64,000 nt of DNA, taken from contig NC_087064.1 in the NCBI RefSeq assembly GCF_963678635.1, positions 58,848,338-58,912,337 of the forward strand. The letters are read 5' to 3'. Both the position numbers and the translations under genes were made by a program. Below the pieces are notes generated by a model that was not told where the DNA came from, did not search any database, and worked only from the letters and a program-made list of their open reading frames with translations. Origin of the DNA: Symsagittifera roscoffensis. Taxonomy: Eukaryota; Xenacoelomorpha; Acoela; Convolutidae. This document shows, piece after piece, positions 1-12,733 of the stretch. The stretch's first letter is position 1; the number at the start of each line of letters is the position of its first letter.

Positions 1-103
1 TTTATCGTCATTTAGATTAGTTAATTGTAAAATCCTGACGATGCACATAGTAGCAAAAACTTCTGAAAGTTACTTTTTAACAAAAGTTTCTCAAGGTAAC
101 TGA

Positions 104-172
104 CGCCTGCCATTCGTCAATAGGTGCTTTTTCTATGCTCCGTCACTGTGTAATGTTTGAGCGAATGTTAAA
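104..172 (+). repeat. LTR end fragment, Element 1 type
   Basis: The plus strand closely matches the reverse complement of the first 70 bases of the LTRs at 35002 and 58547, including the terminal GCGAATGTTA. The element-sense strand is therefore plus here. The terminal CA is lost and no primer-binding site follows, so this is a worn LTR end. Whether bases 1-103 belong to the same LTR cannot be seen. Confidence 0.7.
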
Positions 173-338
173 TTTAACTTTGCTTTGTATTCTAATCCAG
201 ACTTCGGTATCCACATGATTGTCAATTATTGCTGTCTCGAGTTTAAGCATGCTCTGCTTAGGTAACAACTTTGAGACACGTAAGTAGTAGTAGAAGTAGA
301 AGAGGCTTCAGGGCTCATGGCCCAAGGCTGTGAACCCC

Positions 339-794
339 TCAGTTTTCAGCTGGCATGAGTCTTTGATATGGGTTGCACGATCCACAGGAGCACAATAGAC
401 GCCAGGTGCATGTGTCTAAATGAATGTAGCTGATTTTGAAGTAACGTTCTGTCAGTTGTTTCTTTGTCGGGTTGTCGCGGAAGTGATAGTGGTGTATGTT
501 GAACAGTTTGGGGGCTCTTGTCCAAAGGTTTTCATCTGTTTTGTAAAAGCGGTTTTTGCTGAGTTCGAAATCGCTGCTTTGTCTCGTGGTGCTGTTCCTG
601 AGAGATACTGGGATTGATTCGTCCTTAACGTTGTACTTGCCGTCAATCACTGACTGTAAGAATATTATGTCATGGAGTTCAAAGTACATCGAGAGTGGCA
701 ACATTTTTAAGGCTCGTAGTCTTTCTTTGTAAGTGGCGATTGAGACTACGTATCCCGTGTACGCATTTAACCATGTAGTCAGGAGTCCCTTCAT
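339..794 (-). pseudogene. C-terminal end of a non-LTR retrotransposon ORF2
   Basis: A 151-codon minus-strand frame has the layout of the region after the RT domain in CR1/Jockey-type LINEs. A YKERLRALKMLPL stretch is followed by a helical segment, then a TRQSS segment, then LWTRAPKLFN (the usual 'F..R...LWN.LP' box), and finally a Cys-rich tail (CTWRLLCSCGSC). No RT domain is present upstream (above 794), so the copy is 5'-truncated. A short TAG/AAG-rich tract at about 284-305 lies where such a copy would have its 3' tail. The family assignment rests on motif recall; the truncation is seen directly. Confidence 0.6.
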
Positions 795-1257
795 GAATTC
801 CGATAAACGCCTTCTTTTTACGCAGTGCGGCGGAAGAATTAAATTTAAATCTGAAAACGATGCGTGATAAAGCTCAGTTCACTTGTTTTTCTAGGGAAGT
901 CTGAGGTTGCCTTTGTTTTCTGCGATTAAATTGCTGCCTAAACTAAAGAATTAATAACAACAATAAAGCTACGCAATAGATTGTTTTTAGGCAGTTTTTG
1001 TCCGGTTTCTTTTTTTTGTCCTAATTCTCTGAGCCATTTTTTAAAATTTTGCCTTGTCTAGTCAAACCCTGGTATTTGGGTTCATTCTGAAATTTTGCTA
1101 CATCGCAGATAACGAAACGGACCGATTCTCCATTCATTGCAAAGACTTATGGACAAAAACCCATGCAAGCCGAGTTTGATGCGTTTCAGTTCAACTGATT
1201 CTCAGCAGAAAAAGAAAAAGGGTCGTAGAAAGGGCCGTAAAAAGAAAGATAGAGATG
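795..1257. other. AT-rich host sequence with a possible short terminal exon
   Basis: No recognised gene. A plausible splice acceptor (ATCGCAG) ends at 1108. Two short frames follow: one ends at a TGA at 1196-1198, and another starts with ATG at 1149 and encodes a Lys/Arg-rich tail that runs into the LTR of Element 2 at 1258. Either could be the end of a host gene, but neither resembles anything I know. The ATG at 1255-1257 is the left target-site copy of Element 2. Confidence 0.3.
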
Positions 1258-2160
1258 TGTAACAGTCGCCTACTTCAGTCACATATGAGGTTAAAGAAAA
1301 TACGCCCTATAACCATTGGCTCAAGAGTCAGGGACACTATCTCTTGTGTTTTTCTACCTAGAACGGTCGGAGTCAATTCGGTTCACTTGCGACTTGAGAC
1401 TAAAACCCCCCTTACAGCTTAAAGGCCACTACCAAAATACCCCCCCCCCCCCACTCTAGAAAATAAGAACGTCCCGATACTTAGGTCTCAAAATACCCAA
1501 AATACGCAAACGCCGTTAATAACATGGTCGGAACAGTCCGTATGGTTACTTTTTATTAGACAGTGGAACTTTGATCCATTTCAGATCGATCAACCTAAAA
1601 CTCTCCTTATCTCAACATAAAAATTATAAAACACACTCAAGAAAACTAAATTGGGTACTCACATACCAGCATACTCGAGAATTGAGGTAACTAAATTAAT
1701 CAATAACTCTAGCAATAGGTAATTAGTTTTAACTCAAGAAGTTTGTAATCAATGAATTCCAGCAAGGGAAATGAGTTTTGACTCGAGAATTAAGTTTTGG
1801 AACTGGACCATAGGGATACCTCAGCTGTCCACCTTTCAACTGAGGGTTCACTCTGGTTCACTTCTTATTTGTCTCTGCTCTGTTTACAATCGCTCTGCTT
1901 CCTATTCAGGATAGGACAGCTCTACTCGCGTTTGATTTATATCTGGAAATTGCGAATAGCAATTTCCCGCTGCTTTTTTCAACTACTTTCCCGCGATTGT
2001 AATTCGGTGGTTCTGATCTTGTATTTATGAGTTTTCAGTTTTCTCGAGAAAGTTGAGCATGACAGGCTCAATTCGAATTTTTGAAAAATTACATTTCACC
2101 GCAAAATAACGTTGTCCGTACTCCTCATGGTCAAACTTCCAAATATGACCGACTGGCACA
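1258..2160 (-). repeat. Element 2 3' LTR
   Basis: About 903 bp. The plus strand begins TGTAACAGTCGCC and ends GACCGACTGGCACA, so in element sense the LTR runs from TGTGCCAGTC to TGTTACA. It pairs with 31889-32788, with scattered substitutions and length differences in a C-run near 1440. Confidence 0.9.
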
Positions 2161-2592
2161 TACTCCCCGGACTCAAAATCGATGTCCTCATCGCGTGTTG
2201 CCGTCTGCCAGTGAGTCCCCAGAATGCTGAGTGTTGCTCAAGATACAAAGCCAGTGGTCATTTACAGAAGTTTGCAGCAAATTTTAACTTTATCTACACC
2301 CCAAAATTCACAACCATATAAAATTGAAACACTATCGCTAAACAGCAATCAAAATTTTCATACACCTGCACCTTAAATCTCCGGTATTGAAGCTAATGAT
2401 TAAAAAAAAATGTCCTATCCAATCGGAAAAATGTCATGCAACATTTTGATTTATATAATAATTATAGCATATTAATAACAATACTTATGCTATTATGCCC
2501 CCTGCTCATTTCGTATTCCTAGCTTTTGAGGTGCTAGGTCCTGATGAGTTTGACACCGTGATCTGCCTTAGCAGCGCTTCCTCATCATCGCA
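2161..2592 (-). other. Element 2 3' untranslated region with polypurine-tract core
   Basis: Directly inside the LTR the sense strand reads GTCCGGGGAGTA before the LTR TG. The same core stands at this place in Element 1 (35872-35883), so it is the probable plus-strand primer. The remaining 400 bases are AT-rich and I see no gene in them. Confidence 0.6.
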
Positions 2593-5448
2593 TCATCGGA
2601 GCTGATCACGATCTCTTTCCACGCTTTTAATTGCTCGAAGGATTGCATCCACTCCCTCTGCTCCTGCAACCTCTTTGCCTGATTCAGTAAACATTTTCTT
2701 TTTCGATTCCCTGTTCAAGCAAAAGGAATTGTGCAGGCTCAAGCTCACGTTCTTCGCCAAGTCCTCCTCCAATATCGATTCTCTCGCTTTGGATTTCGTG
2801 ATCGCATTTCGATGGGTCAGCAAAGGTCTCTTGAAGGCTTCCGGTCCTATCTCTGCCGGGAACTGTCGATATTCTTTACTATGTTTTTTTATGTGGTCAT
2901 TCGTCACCATACACAACCGAGACGTCAATGTCGCTCGAAACCACGGGAAGAATCTTATGCGGCTCCATACGTGCCTGATCTCCATAGGTGTGGCGAATAC
3001 CTTGCACGCCTTCTCAAACAACTCAAGTCTTCTGCTATAATCGATAGCGTATATCGATTCCGCCGTTCCCGATTTTTCGTCACATTTTTTCGTATATTCC
3101 CGATTTTTCGTCACATTTTCCTCGATTCATCGCAACGCCAACATCGTGCTCACCACCAAGATGGTCACCTTCTGCCGATGATCGGGTAATCCAATTGACC
3201 GAATTTCTTTCACGTCCCACACTAAACAGAGGTTTGAGTGCTCCGGGTACCACACTGTCTGTGCCAAGCAATGGCATGGGCATTCCCCATGTGTAATGTC
3301 GATGCACCGGAGATTGCGTTCTCCCGAAGCCTCTAGCAAAGGTTCCAATTCTATCAACTTCTCATGTGTTGTATCGTTTTCCTCCTGCACTGGGACACTA
3401 TTCGTCGGCTTCCCGATGGCATTTTGTCTCTCGAAGTCACTTGCGTTTTCGCCTTCTAAACTCAAGAGTTCTTCTCCCCAGATTTCACTCAAGTCATCTC
3501 TTTGTTCCCTTGGCACCGTTCCCAGGATCTTCCTCAACAGCTTATGTGAATGATGCGACATTCGAGCCAGTCTTACGCACTTGGGTACCGAGAAGGCCTT
3601 GTCTGCCAGTATCCTTTGGCTGGATACCTCCACCATCGCCATGTGCAATGGGTAGTGTTTCCCACATAGGTTGGCCATTACCGATCCCACCAGGGATTTT
3701 GCATTTACCGGCAGACCGTAAGCCTCGCTCACGCGAAATCCCATTTCCGCCTCAAGATCAATCTTCCACCCTCTGACGTGTTTCTGGGTGGTTTGCAACG
3801 CCCCCGGCCACGACTCCACGCTCAACGCTGTCACCAAATGGTGCTCAGACTCCAGCATCTCCAGTGATTGCAAACTGCACATCCTCGAGAAGAACCCCAG
3901 CGCCGTTGCTATATTTACTATATTCACTATCTGCACTTCGCTCTTCTCTCTTTCTGTTATGTCGCGAAACCAAGCGACTAGGTCTTCTCTCTGGAAAGAT
4001 TGTATTCTGACACATGATCGTCCATCACATGTGTGCTCTCCCCCTCCGCACGTCAAGTCAAGACAGCTACCGTGCTCCAACTTCTTTACTGATCCTAGCT
4101 TGCTCATTGCCTCGCCCGGTACTTTACTTTGTGGTAGGATCAGTTTGTGTATCACATTCAAAAATCCCAAGTCTTAATCTTTTGTCGGTGTTAGCCTCTC
4201 TCGTTCCGTGACTTCTTCAATCAAGCTTGCGTGGGGATAAGGGCACCAGGAAGGTCTCAGCAACTTCCAAACCGTTCCCAAATTCGTAGTCATCATGCCA
4301 TTTCCATTCCCCATTTTCAACTCCACTCTCTTGCTCGAGCGCGGTACGCTTATCACCTTGGGCGTCGCCTCAAGTAGCAGGCATAGGCTCGGTTTTTCCC
4401 TTTCCATCGAATTGATTACGATTATCTTCTCTGTCCAAAACTTCAATAGCTCCGTCACCTCGTGATTCCGTTGAGCACTCCCGGCCTCTAAATTCAAGAA
4501 AGTGTTGCATGCTATCCCATTACTCCATATACATATTGGTACTCTCCCCATTTGTTGGGTCTCCAGTAATCCTCAGCCAAGGCCAAAGTACAATGCACAT
4601 CATGTCCCTCTTCAAATTTCTTGTGGTCAAATCTCCGTATTTCATCAAGTTTCCCATGATTCTCTAGGGACTGCCTCAAGTCATCTTCCTTTTCGAACCC
4701 CGTGCTCTGGTACACATTCAGTATGACGGTGGAGACTCTCCTCTCCATAGTTTCGCTCACGATGGCCTTCTGATGATACGCTTGGACGGTACTATTGATC
4801 ATTACGGACATTATCCACCTCAAGAAACAAGTGGTATCTTTTTTTTCTCGCCAGACTCAAACCGGAATTATCTCTGGATACATGCTGTACCAGCATCTGG
4901 TAAACTTCTAGGCGTTTGTTGCCCAATTTCAATTTATCATGTGAAGTCAATACCTCCAATTCTATTCCCACCAGGCTCCACGCGAACATCAGCTGCCCCG
5001 CTGTTCTAACAAAGGGGTTTGCCATCAAAGGCAGTGCGGACGAAGGTGTTCTCATCGCCTCCTCAAAGTAATCCCGCAATAAGCTCTGCCAAGTTCGCTT
5101 CAGCTGGCTTCCCAATTCTAACTTGTTGACCTCGGCTTTTTGTTGAGTAGCCCAATTGCGACGCATGCGGGACACTCCACGATCGAGCTTCTTCAGACAG
5201 TCCTCCAGTTCCTTCATTGTCTCTAGGGCCACCCACCAAGGTCGAGCCGTATTCCTCGTCGCATTCCTCTCAAGAGGGTCGCTGGACACTTGTTTGCCAA
5301 TAGCCTGATGCTCGCTCGAGATCCATTCTTTGCCAACATCCACTTCCCATGTATGTCCATTCGTCGAACCCTTTTTCGAGCTTGCCTTCTGAGGTTTGAA
5401 ATCTTCTTCCGTTGCCAGACTTGTCGAGACCTCTATCTCTTTCACCAC
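2593..5448 (-). pseudogene. Element 2 homologue of the 841-aa terminal protein, broken
   Basis: Minus-strand frames at 4792-5448, 4512-4823, 4174-4551, 3127-4170 and 2593-3114 together parallel the 841-aa frame at 36792-39317. Conserved blocks include SVPKCVRLARMS, a THGE(C/Y)PCHCLAQT(V/L)WYP block, LVWDV, FFPWFRA and LTHRNA(I/V)T. At least four frame changes or stops interrupt it. At the upstream boundary the frame of 4792-5448 runs on without the stop that separates the 431-aa and 841-aa frames in Element 1. Its 3' end is longer than in Element 1, continuing about 55 codons past the shared NVSL. The function is unknown in both copies. Confidence 0.75.
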
Positions 5449-5636
5449 TTCGGCTAGCTTCCTTGATTCGGAGCTAATCTTGTAGGCCGCAGTATTCTAT
5501 CGCGCTAGAATCATGGGGGCAGTCTCCCTCAAGTTCTTCTCAGAGGCAGCATCCGCCGACGGGCTGCTCAACTCCTCTACCTCCCGTTTCCTCTTTCGAG
5601 AATTCATACCTTTGCTTGGGGGCGTCGTCACTATCA

Positions 5637-6556
5637 TCATTGATTCGACCTCTTTGTCCCGATCCAACCTTCCCGACTCTTGCCTCCCCCTTCTCGAGCC
5701 TTAAGGATATTAGTATCTTTAATCATATTACTAGTCTTAAGGTTATCCTCCCCTTTAACTTTAATCATTTTATCATCAGTTTTTTGTTTCAGAGTAGAGC
5801 TGTGTTTACATTCATCATTTCCGGTCTTCTGTCGCGTCTCCCTCAAATTGACCATCCTTGCTCAGTAACTCCTTTCTTGCTTTCTCGTCCAGCCCGGTGC
5901 CCATCAAGACAGGTTCCCCGAACTTCACCACTGTGTTCCACTGCTCTTCTTTGAAGTCATCTAGTGTGGTCTCACTTTCCGTCTCCTGATTAAATTCACT
6001 CAAGAATTCCCGCCATGCCTTCTCGTCCAGAGTCCCCAGAAACATGCTCTTGTTCCCTTCGAAAGTGTTCTTCTTACTCTCCTCTGTACTCAAGAGTATC
6101 ATCCCCATGTTGGAAGTTTCGCTGGTCAAGGGTGTTTCCAGGTTCTTCCGAGGGGATGATGTCTGAGCGGTGAAATCCTCCTCCGCTGGTTTCAGCTCTG
6201 GCGTATCCCCCACTTCCATTTCCTCTCCTGCTTCACTGAGAGTCTCATCCATGCTTTCCGCTTCTGATTCGGCTCGCCTTTTCTCGCCTGTCCCTAAATC
6301 TGTTTTCTACAGGACCACTCTTCTTATCTCCAGGGGTGCCCACTGATAGCGGTGAAGGGTATTGCTGCTTCTTGTGTTCCGTAAGAGCTACATATAAGGA
6401 ACCTGCCGCGTCCAGCTCTTTCTCCTCCTGTTTCATCTCCACTCGCTCTAATCCGTAGAGCGCCCGGTACTTTCGTGTGGCGAATTTCATTTCGTCCTTT
6501 AGCGGGATGTGTCCTTCTATTACGATCATTCTCCCGTCGTCCCATACCGGCAACAT
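5637..6556 (-). pseudogene. Element 2 homologue of the 431-aa acidic protein, broken
   Basis: Frames at 6245-6556, 5815-6252 and 5637-5855 occupy the place of the 431-aa frame of Element 1. Similarity is weak and mainly positional: a short N-terminal segment ending in a glycine- and proline-containing strand, then an acidic segment with a WREFLSEF-like helix matching EEWERYQMEL of Element 1. It begins just after an in-frame TAG at 6560-6562, the same junction at which Element 1 has TGA. No known domain. Confidence 0.5.
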
Positions 6557-6559
6557 GTT

Positions 6560-8519
6560 CTATAGATTCGCTTGATCGAGCGTTCTCAAGATGTCCCGAA
6601 CCTCAAATTTTGGAGGCATTGAGCCTCTCATCTTCTTCGCTTGAGTCGTCCACGAGTTTATTTTGATGTCGCACGTGTGGAAATAGACTGCGGCTATGTA
6701 CCCTATAAACAAGGGGTCCCAACCGTCTGTGAACTCCTTCTGTTGCTTCTCCACAATGGATCTCGCGTATAGGGAAGTGACCAACAACGGGCTATTCATC
6801 CCCAGTGTCATTCTCCTGACTATCGGAAACTCTGGGACCACGGTTGGCAGACTCTCTCGCTCAAGTATCGTCTCTAGCTCTCTCTTCGCCAGATCAAAAC
6901 TCCCCTTCCATGCCGGGATTCTCAAGTGGATCGGGAAAGGCATATGTCACAACCTCCTCAAGCCCCCTGATCATCCCTAGTGGGTCAGATCTCATAGCTA
7001 GACATAGATCCGTCAAGAGAGGCATGCCTCCATTCGTCCCTTTCCATTCCTTTCCCTTTCCTTGCATCAAGAGGTATTTCACCAACAGCGTCTTCAATCC
7101 GGCCGTGCATTTGTATGAGTAGGTCTCCGTGCTGGGCTGGGCTTTCCCCATCGACAGAGGCTCTCCATACTTCATAGTAGGCCGGACCCATGTTAAACAA
7201 ATACCTGGGGTAGACCAAGTATAGGGCCAACAAGAGATTTATGGGCATGTGCAGCAATTCCTGCACGAACGCATGTAGGCCGGACCCATGTTAAACAAAT
7301 ACCTGGGGGGGGGGGTAGACAAAGTATAGGGCCAACAAGAGATTTATGGGCATGTGCAGCAATTCCTGCACGAATGCGTCGGAGATGGTATCTCTCGCGT
7401 AGAACACATTAGCCATGTACCTCTTCTCCCATAAAGGACTCAAGAATTTCAAGATCTCGTGATCCTTCCTCGTCTTCAGATCACCCCTCGCGTGTTCCCT
7501 CCAGAACCCCCCAATGGTAACTTCGTTTGCCGCCGTGACGAATCGTCCTGCTGTCATGTCCCTGTTCTCTGCCACTTCCAATTGTCTCTCGAGAAACTCC
7601 CATACCTGCTTGATGAGGAGTGGTGCACTCTCCCGCGTCTTGTCCATGGCATTTTCTAGCCTTGGTGTCAGGAACGACCACCTGCCTCTCTCTTGCGTCA
7701 GACGGTATGCCATTGCTTCCAACTGTTTCTCGGCCGCAGCTACATTCTTTCTCTCATTGTTCGGTTCCCTCGCCTTGCTGGTGGAGCTCGTAATAGTCAT
7801 ATCATGCTTCGAAACCATAGACTCGCTGTCAAATGGTTAATTGCCGCGTAGTCATCCCCAATTTCTGGATTGAATTTCAACTGTCGAGCCAGGTTCGAGA
7901 TCTCAAGCAAGAGGACCTCGTCCAGTACCATGAGGATGTCTGCCAATTCATAAAATCCCCTCGAGGCATGAGACACATCAGCCCATGCCGCTGCCAGTTC
8001 GGACTTCAGCAGCCTCAAGTTTGTCGGCTCTAGCTCGCGATTAGGGGCAGCCATCAATACCCGCCACGCTTTCCCTTCCGCTATCAGGATCAACATGGCA
8101 TACACAAATTGCAAAGCAGGTGGCATGCTCGCGTAGCCAGGAGACGTCGTAAACGCCACTCTCGTCTTGGGTCCGAATCTAGAAGCCACCGACTCCTGTA
8201 CCTCGTTCATCGCAGCGAACAACGTTTGAATCGCCTCTCAGATCTTCTTGGGCGTTGGCGCCTCTCCTTTCAGGTGCTCTAGTAATCCTGCCGAATGCAA
8301 GTGATCTTTCATTCCTGCAAACAGCAGCAACTCCGGCTCACAAGGCATTTCTGATTTGATCGCTACCACCAGGGTTAGCATCTGATTTAGCTCGGCGCCA
8401 TGCAGCAAATACACCAAGGTTTCCGGCCAAAACAATTTAGGAGACGTCCCTTCAAAATCCGAGCCCGCCACAATAATCACTCTTGCCGTTCCCGGGTCTG
8501 ATTGATCATATAATGCCAA
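6560..8519 (-). pseudogene. Element 2 homologue of the 718-aa protein, broken
   Basis: Frames at 8238-8519, 7797-8222, 7291-7818, 6985-7266, 6894-7175 and 6560-6943 follow the 718-aa frame of Element 1. Shared stretches include SPGYA.(M/L)P..LQFVY, AAPNRE(L/V)-like, a VLDE segment and MPLLTDL. At 8238-8519 a single frame spans what in Element 1 is the end of the SGNH frame plus the start of the 718-aa frame, with no stop between them. Damage includes an in-frame TGA at 8238-8240, several shifts and a 90-bp tandem duplication (7186-7370). Confidence 0.7.
7186..7370. repeat. Tandem duplication of about 90 bp
   Basis: The block starting GTAGGCCGGACCC at about 7187 and ending in GCAATTCCTGCACGAA is repeated immediately from about 7276. 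The second copy has an expanded G-run and one or two substitutions. It lies inside the 718-aa homologue and breaks its frame. Confidence 0.85.
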
Positions 8520-8572
8520 CGTTTTCGCTAACTGTGAGTTCCCTCAGGGTCTGCCATATCTAGGATCATCGG

Positions 8573-10692
8573 CTAACCTAGAACCCTCGTACGCGGCATC
8601 CGGGAGCCCCATATCCCCCTTTCAAGCAGCTTCCCTACCACTCTTAATTGTGCGGGAGTTGCCACCCTGATTCGGGCTACACTTGTTATGTGCTTGGGAG
8701 GTTCCACTATAAGTCCCGGACTTCCCAACTGCTTGAGTGGTCTGTAGTTTATCGGTCCCACCACCGAATTCAGCGGGATCCCGGTCAAGTCGGCTGCCTC
8801 CATTGTCTTTGCTGTCGAGAAGTGCGGTTCATGGGCTTTTAACCAATCCACACAATGGTGTCGACTGAAGTCCTCGTGTGACACATCCTTGGGCCCCAAG
8901 ACCTCCGCTAACTCCTCTCTGCATCCAGATCCAACTCTTTTATCCTCTCCGAATATAGCGTCTTGTTCTCTCCATCCTCTTGTCGTCCACCACCACTACC
9001 GATGAAACCAGCGAACTCTGGGGCGTAAAAGACTCCGCCTCCTCAGCCTCCATCGGTGTGGACCCTGATTGCATGGTCCGGCTACTCCTTGAACTATCTC
9101 TCGAACCAGGTCTCGCTCCCAGACGGCTGGATATGGATCGGGGGTGGACCAAAGGTGAACTGGGCCATTTCTATCAGGTCCGACTCTAGCTGGTGTATGT
9201 GTCTCTGGAAGACACCATATAGCCATTCCGTTCCCTTGGGCGTGTCGAAGTGAATGCCATCCGAGGATGCATCACGCGGGAGGGATTGTTCCATCAGGTC
9301 GGCCACATCCAGCAACCTCACGGGGAGCACGCTTCTCTGCTGAATCTGCCTGATTTCCCCATTAATATTTCGCACCTTCTCATTCATTTCCATCGCATGC
9401 TGGTCAAAGATCATGTTGTATGGGACCGTGCAGATGGTGAGTATTGCGGGATCAAACCAGCTCTTGAAGGATACAACTCATCTTCTCGTGTAACCTCACC
9501 ACCTTCCTTGACTCCCTCTAGACACATCATTGGTCCCCATCATCAGAGTGACCGTATACATCTTGACCATATCCAAAATATCCAGGGATGCCAACATCTG
9601 CGGTGTCGCCGCTCCAGAAAAGCTCAAGACCCCAACCTGCCAGTGTGACTGGATCCGCGTCAGCACCGTATCAAGATGTCCCCTATGATCAGGTGAACTG
9701 CACCATCCCGTATCCTGGGTTGAGTGAAATATTCAGACCAGGCCGCGTCATGGAAGCAGTCCCTCCTGGCCCGCTGCGCTGTCGTCCAATCCATCCGGTT
9801 GTGCCTGTGGTATGCGCCATCTTTATTCTTCTTATAACTCGCGATTGTTACGCTCCTAACTGGATGGTCCCTCCAAGTAGGAGGTCGCTCTTCTTTCACT
9901 GAATCGTCACGGGTTCTCGACTGCAACCTCTCTTGTAGTGCATTGAGACGTGATGAACCCAACCCAGCTTGGCTACCTCTTGTGGTTGAACTAGGGGTAT
10001 ATCCTGGGAGCTTGACCTCCATCAACGGTCGCACCGACTGCGCATCCAGACTATGCACAGAGGGTAAATGTTCAGGTGGTATCCACACCTCCAGGCCCTC
10101 ATTCATGAGCTCATGGGCCGCCCGGTCTAAGTTGAACTGGCGGCTGGGCCTAAGAGCCTCATCCACCTCCATTCGCGATTCAGGTCTCGATGCTGTGGCG
10201 GCTGGCTCTCTTGTCCGTGTCCTTTTTTCTTTCTGTCTCGCGAGCTCTCGTTGTCTTCTCTAGAGATTCTCCATTTCCGACTTCAGCTGCTCGCAGTTCG
10301 CCTCGTTCTCTCGGACCCTCTGTTCTTGCAGGTACTCCGCCCTGAGCATGCTGATATCACTCCACGCCTGATCTCTCTCGAGGACCGCCTGATCTCTTTA
10401 CAGGTTTGCCTGGTCCCTCTCAAGCTTCGCACCATCCCTGTCAAGGTTCGCCTTGTCCCTCTCCCTCTGTGCCCTCTCTAGTTCCCTTTTCGCTGCTGAG
10501 GTCCGGGTATGCCTCCTCTGTCTGTTGAGATCGTATCATGGACGACGGCCTGCTCGTTGATTGGGCCGCGAGCCCTCCTGGCGGTCTGACGGGGAGTGGA
10601 AATTCTACCGCACCATATTCTGTGTTGTTACTCAAGCCAGGATTCCTCGCCAAGTCGAACCCCCTCACGCCTCCATCCACAGTCCAGGACAA
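8573..10692 (-). pseudogene. Element 2 homologue of the SGNH hydrolase frame, broken
   Basis: Fragments correspond to the 896-aa frame of Element 1. The stretch 10441-10692 is the N-terminus. About 10260-10480 encodes 7-residue RDQANLE-type repeats (coiled coil, one in-frame stop). The stretch 9660-10172 ends in IIGDILIRC, where an active SGNH enzyme would have GDS. A GTND block is visible near 9520-9540, 9094-9414 holds DGIHF (block V), and 8573-8899 matches the VDWL...VGPIN/FGPLN region. The nucleophile Ser is replaced by Ile, so it would be catalytically dead even with an intact frame. Confidence 0.75.
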
Positions 10693-12733
10693 CCAACTAG
10701 TCTGTTCTTGATTGGATATTCCTTACGTCGTGTAGCCAACCATCAAAACAGCTTCTGTCGCTGATTCTCTGCATTCCCCCTGCGCCTCTAACTGTAGGAT
10801 GGCATTCAACATCACCGCCATCCTCTCATCGATCTGGGTGTAGTCCAGATCCCTCAATTGAGCGTGGGTCTCTTGAGCGCCGCAGGCATAGATTTTCAAA
10901 AGCGATCTGCCATTGTCACGATCTTTAGATGATCTCAACTCGAGAGTTACCTTGTAAACCAACTTGAGAATTGCCTTACCAATCAACTTGAGAAATACCT
11001 TTTGAACCAACTTGAGAACTTGAGAAATGTCTCAATTCGAATTTTGTTAATCGTGAACTTGTTCAAGACCTTCTCTTTCTTTTCAAATGAGTGCGGCTAG
11101 ATCGTCAACTCAATTTTACAAATCAATCTGAAAATAAAAACCATTTTTAGACTAAGATGTTCTGTTCCTAACCTAAACCCCCCCCCATTATTGTGATTAA
11201 AACATCATCCCTCTATTTGTCTCACTAAAATAGTTCAATTGAAAATTTTTAAGAGCATGCAGATTCATTTAATCTTTTAGCACATCAACTCTTTTAAATT
11301 AAAATTGTCATGCCAACCACGTTAAAATCCATCTACGTGCTTCGAGATCCCCGTGTACCCTTACTCGAGATCCCCATGTACACCCAACTCAAGACATCCA
11401 TTATCCACCCGTAGCTCAGGTGATACTCAAGTAGTATGTAGTATTTCTTGTGTAGGTGTACCATTATATCCGTTTCTGCGAAGATCACGTGTAGGATGGC
11501 ATATAACTCCCTTGGGCTCAACTTGCCCCTGTTTGGGTCAAAAACAGGTATCGAGACCTCCACTATCCATCTTTCAATCATGAAGTCTCTCAGCCTCGTT
11601 AGTGCTGGCATCACGTGCTCAGGATCTATCGTGTTCCTTTCATTGACCCTTGTTACCAGAAAGCACAAGTATTTGCCCGGGACTTGTGAAACTGATGGGG
11701 AAGCGCAGCCATTCCTCCCAGCCCCGGTCTCTGTCTGAACAGAAACTCCATGTTCTGGTACTCTCTCTTGAAGTCCGCCTCTAGTCTCGATTTGAAGCTC
11801 ATGTCCGCCATTATACAGATCGCACTAGTCCTGTCTGACAAAATGAAGTCGTTTCCGTTATCAGGATGTTCTCTGAGTGTTCATTGGGTATTTCAAATTT
11901 TGTTTTGAAGTTTCATCCTATGGTAAACACGGCCTCTTCCTCGTTCAGTTCTAGCCCGCTGGTCTCTCTCACTTCTCTGAGTTTCTTTATCATCAAATTT
12001 CCGGTGTGGGTAAGTCCCACCCCCACACCCCGGACAAAAATAATTATCGACGTCCCCGTCAATGATGCTGGTTCTAAATTGTCTGGCGGTATCTCGAGCG
12101 GCCTGTCGGTTGCTGTCCAACCGAAGAGGGGATCTTCCGTTTTTACGTGTTGTTCTGCTGACACGTCGACCTGCTGGATCCTTTGCTCTTCATCTCCTTT
12201 GCTCTTGACATCATGCATCCACTCTAGAATTCTCACGTTTGTGTTCTCCCTCCTTTCGATCTCGCTCTGCTCTGTTACCTGTTGTACCTCATGCCTGTCC
12301 GTTTGCGGTTACCACTCCTGGTTCCTGCTGTTATCGGCAAGTCTCGTTACGTCCAATTTGGCACCTCATCCTGCTACGGGTCGTTCCAGTCTTCCTCCGC
12401 AAAGTATTCCGCATCTGAGCCTGCTTCTATTTTTTCATTATCGTCCATGCTCACCTCTTCGTTGCCATCATTCTTTTCCCTGGTGCCTTTTTCGTTCACT
12501 TCGCATCCTGGCTCTACCAACAGGTACTCTAGTCCATCCATGTTCTGCGGTACGCACCAGTCCTCCGGAGATGGGACATGGGGCTTCAGGTTTTCATAAT
12601 GGGCTGCTCGCCCCGTACTCATACGGTAGAACCGTCCCAGCTGGTGTTTTTCCGTGATCATGAATGGTCCTCTCCACTTCTTGAGTAGTTTTTTCGTCCC
12701 CTTGAGAGATATGACATTCTGGAACACCCAGAC
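10584..12733 (-). repeat. 2.15-kb tandem duplication, left copy
   Basis: The block from GTCTGACGGGGAGTGG (10584) to ...CCCAGAC (12733) is repeated directly at 12734-14893. Each copy holds, in sense order, the integrase GPY-like region, the integrase C-terminal extension, the macro domain, the intermodule spacer and the first codons of the SGNH frame. The copies differ by scattered substitutions and small indels, for example an extra GTAGTATGTA-type stretch near 11434 here. Confidence 0.9.
11335..11880 (-). pseudogene. Macro-domain remnant, duplicated copy
   Basis: Frames 11653-11841 (DRTSAICIMADMSFKS, ADFKREYQN) and 11333-11668 (FLVTR, PALTRLRDF, FDPNRGKL, FAETDIMVHLHKKYY) parallel the C-terminal macro domain of the Element 1 integrase. 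One shift separates the two halves. This copy arose with the 2.15-kb duplication and is detached from an integrase core. Confidence 0.7.

Noticed and set aside
1440-1455. C-run near 1440 and shorter one near 32070 as a functional site
   Set aside because: Length differs between the two LTRs as expected from slippage or sequencing noise.
11866-12657. Plus-strand frame of 263 codons
   Set aside because: Antisense shadow of the integrase C-terminal region of Element 2; its counterpart in the duplicated unit (14237-14815) is broken differently.
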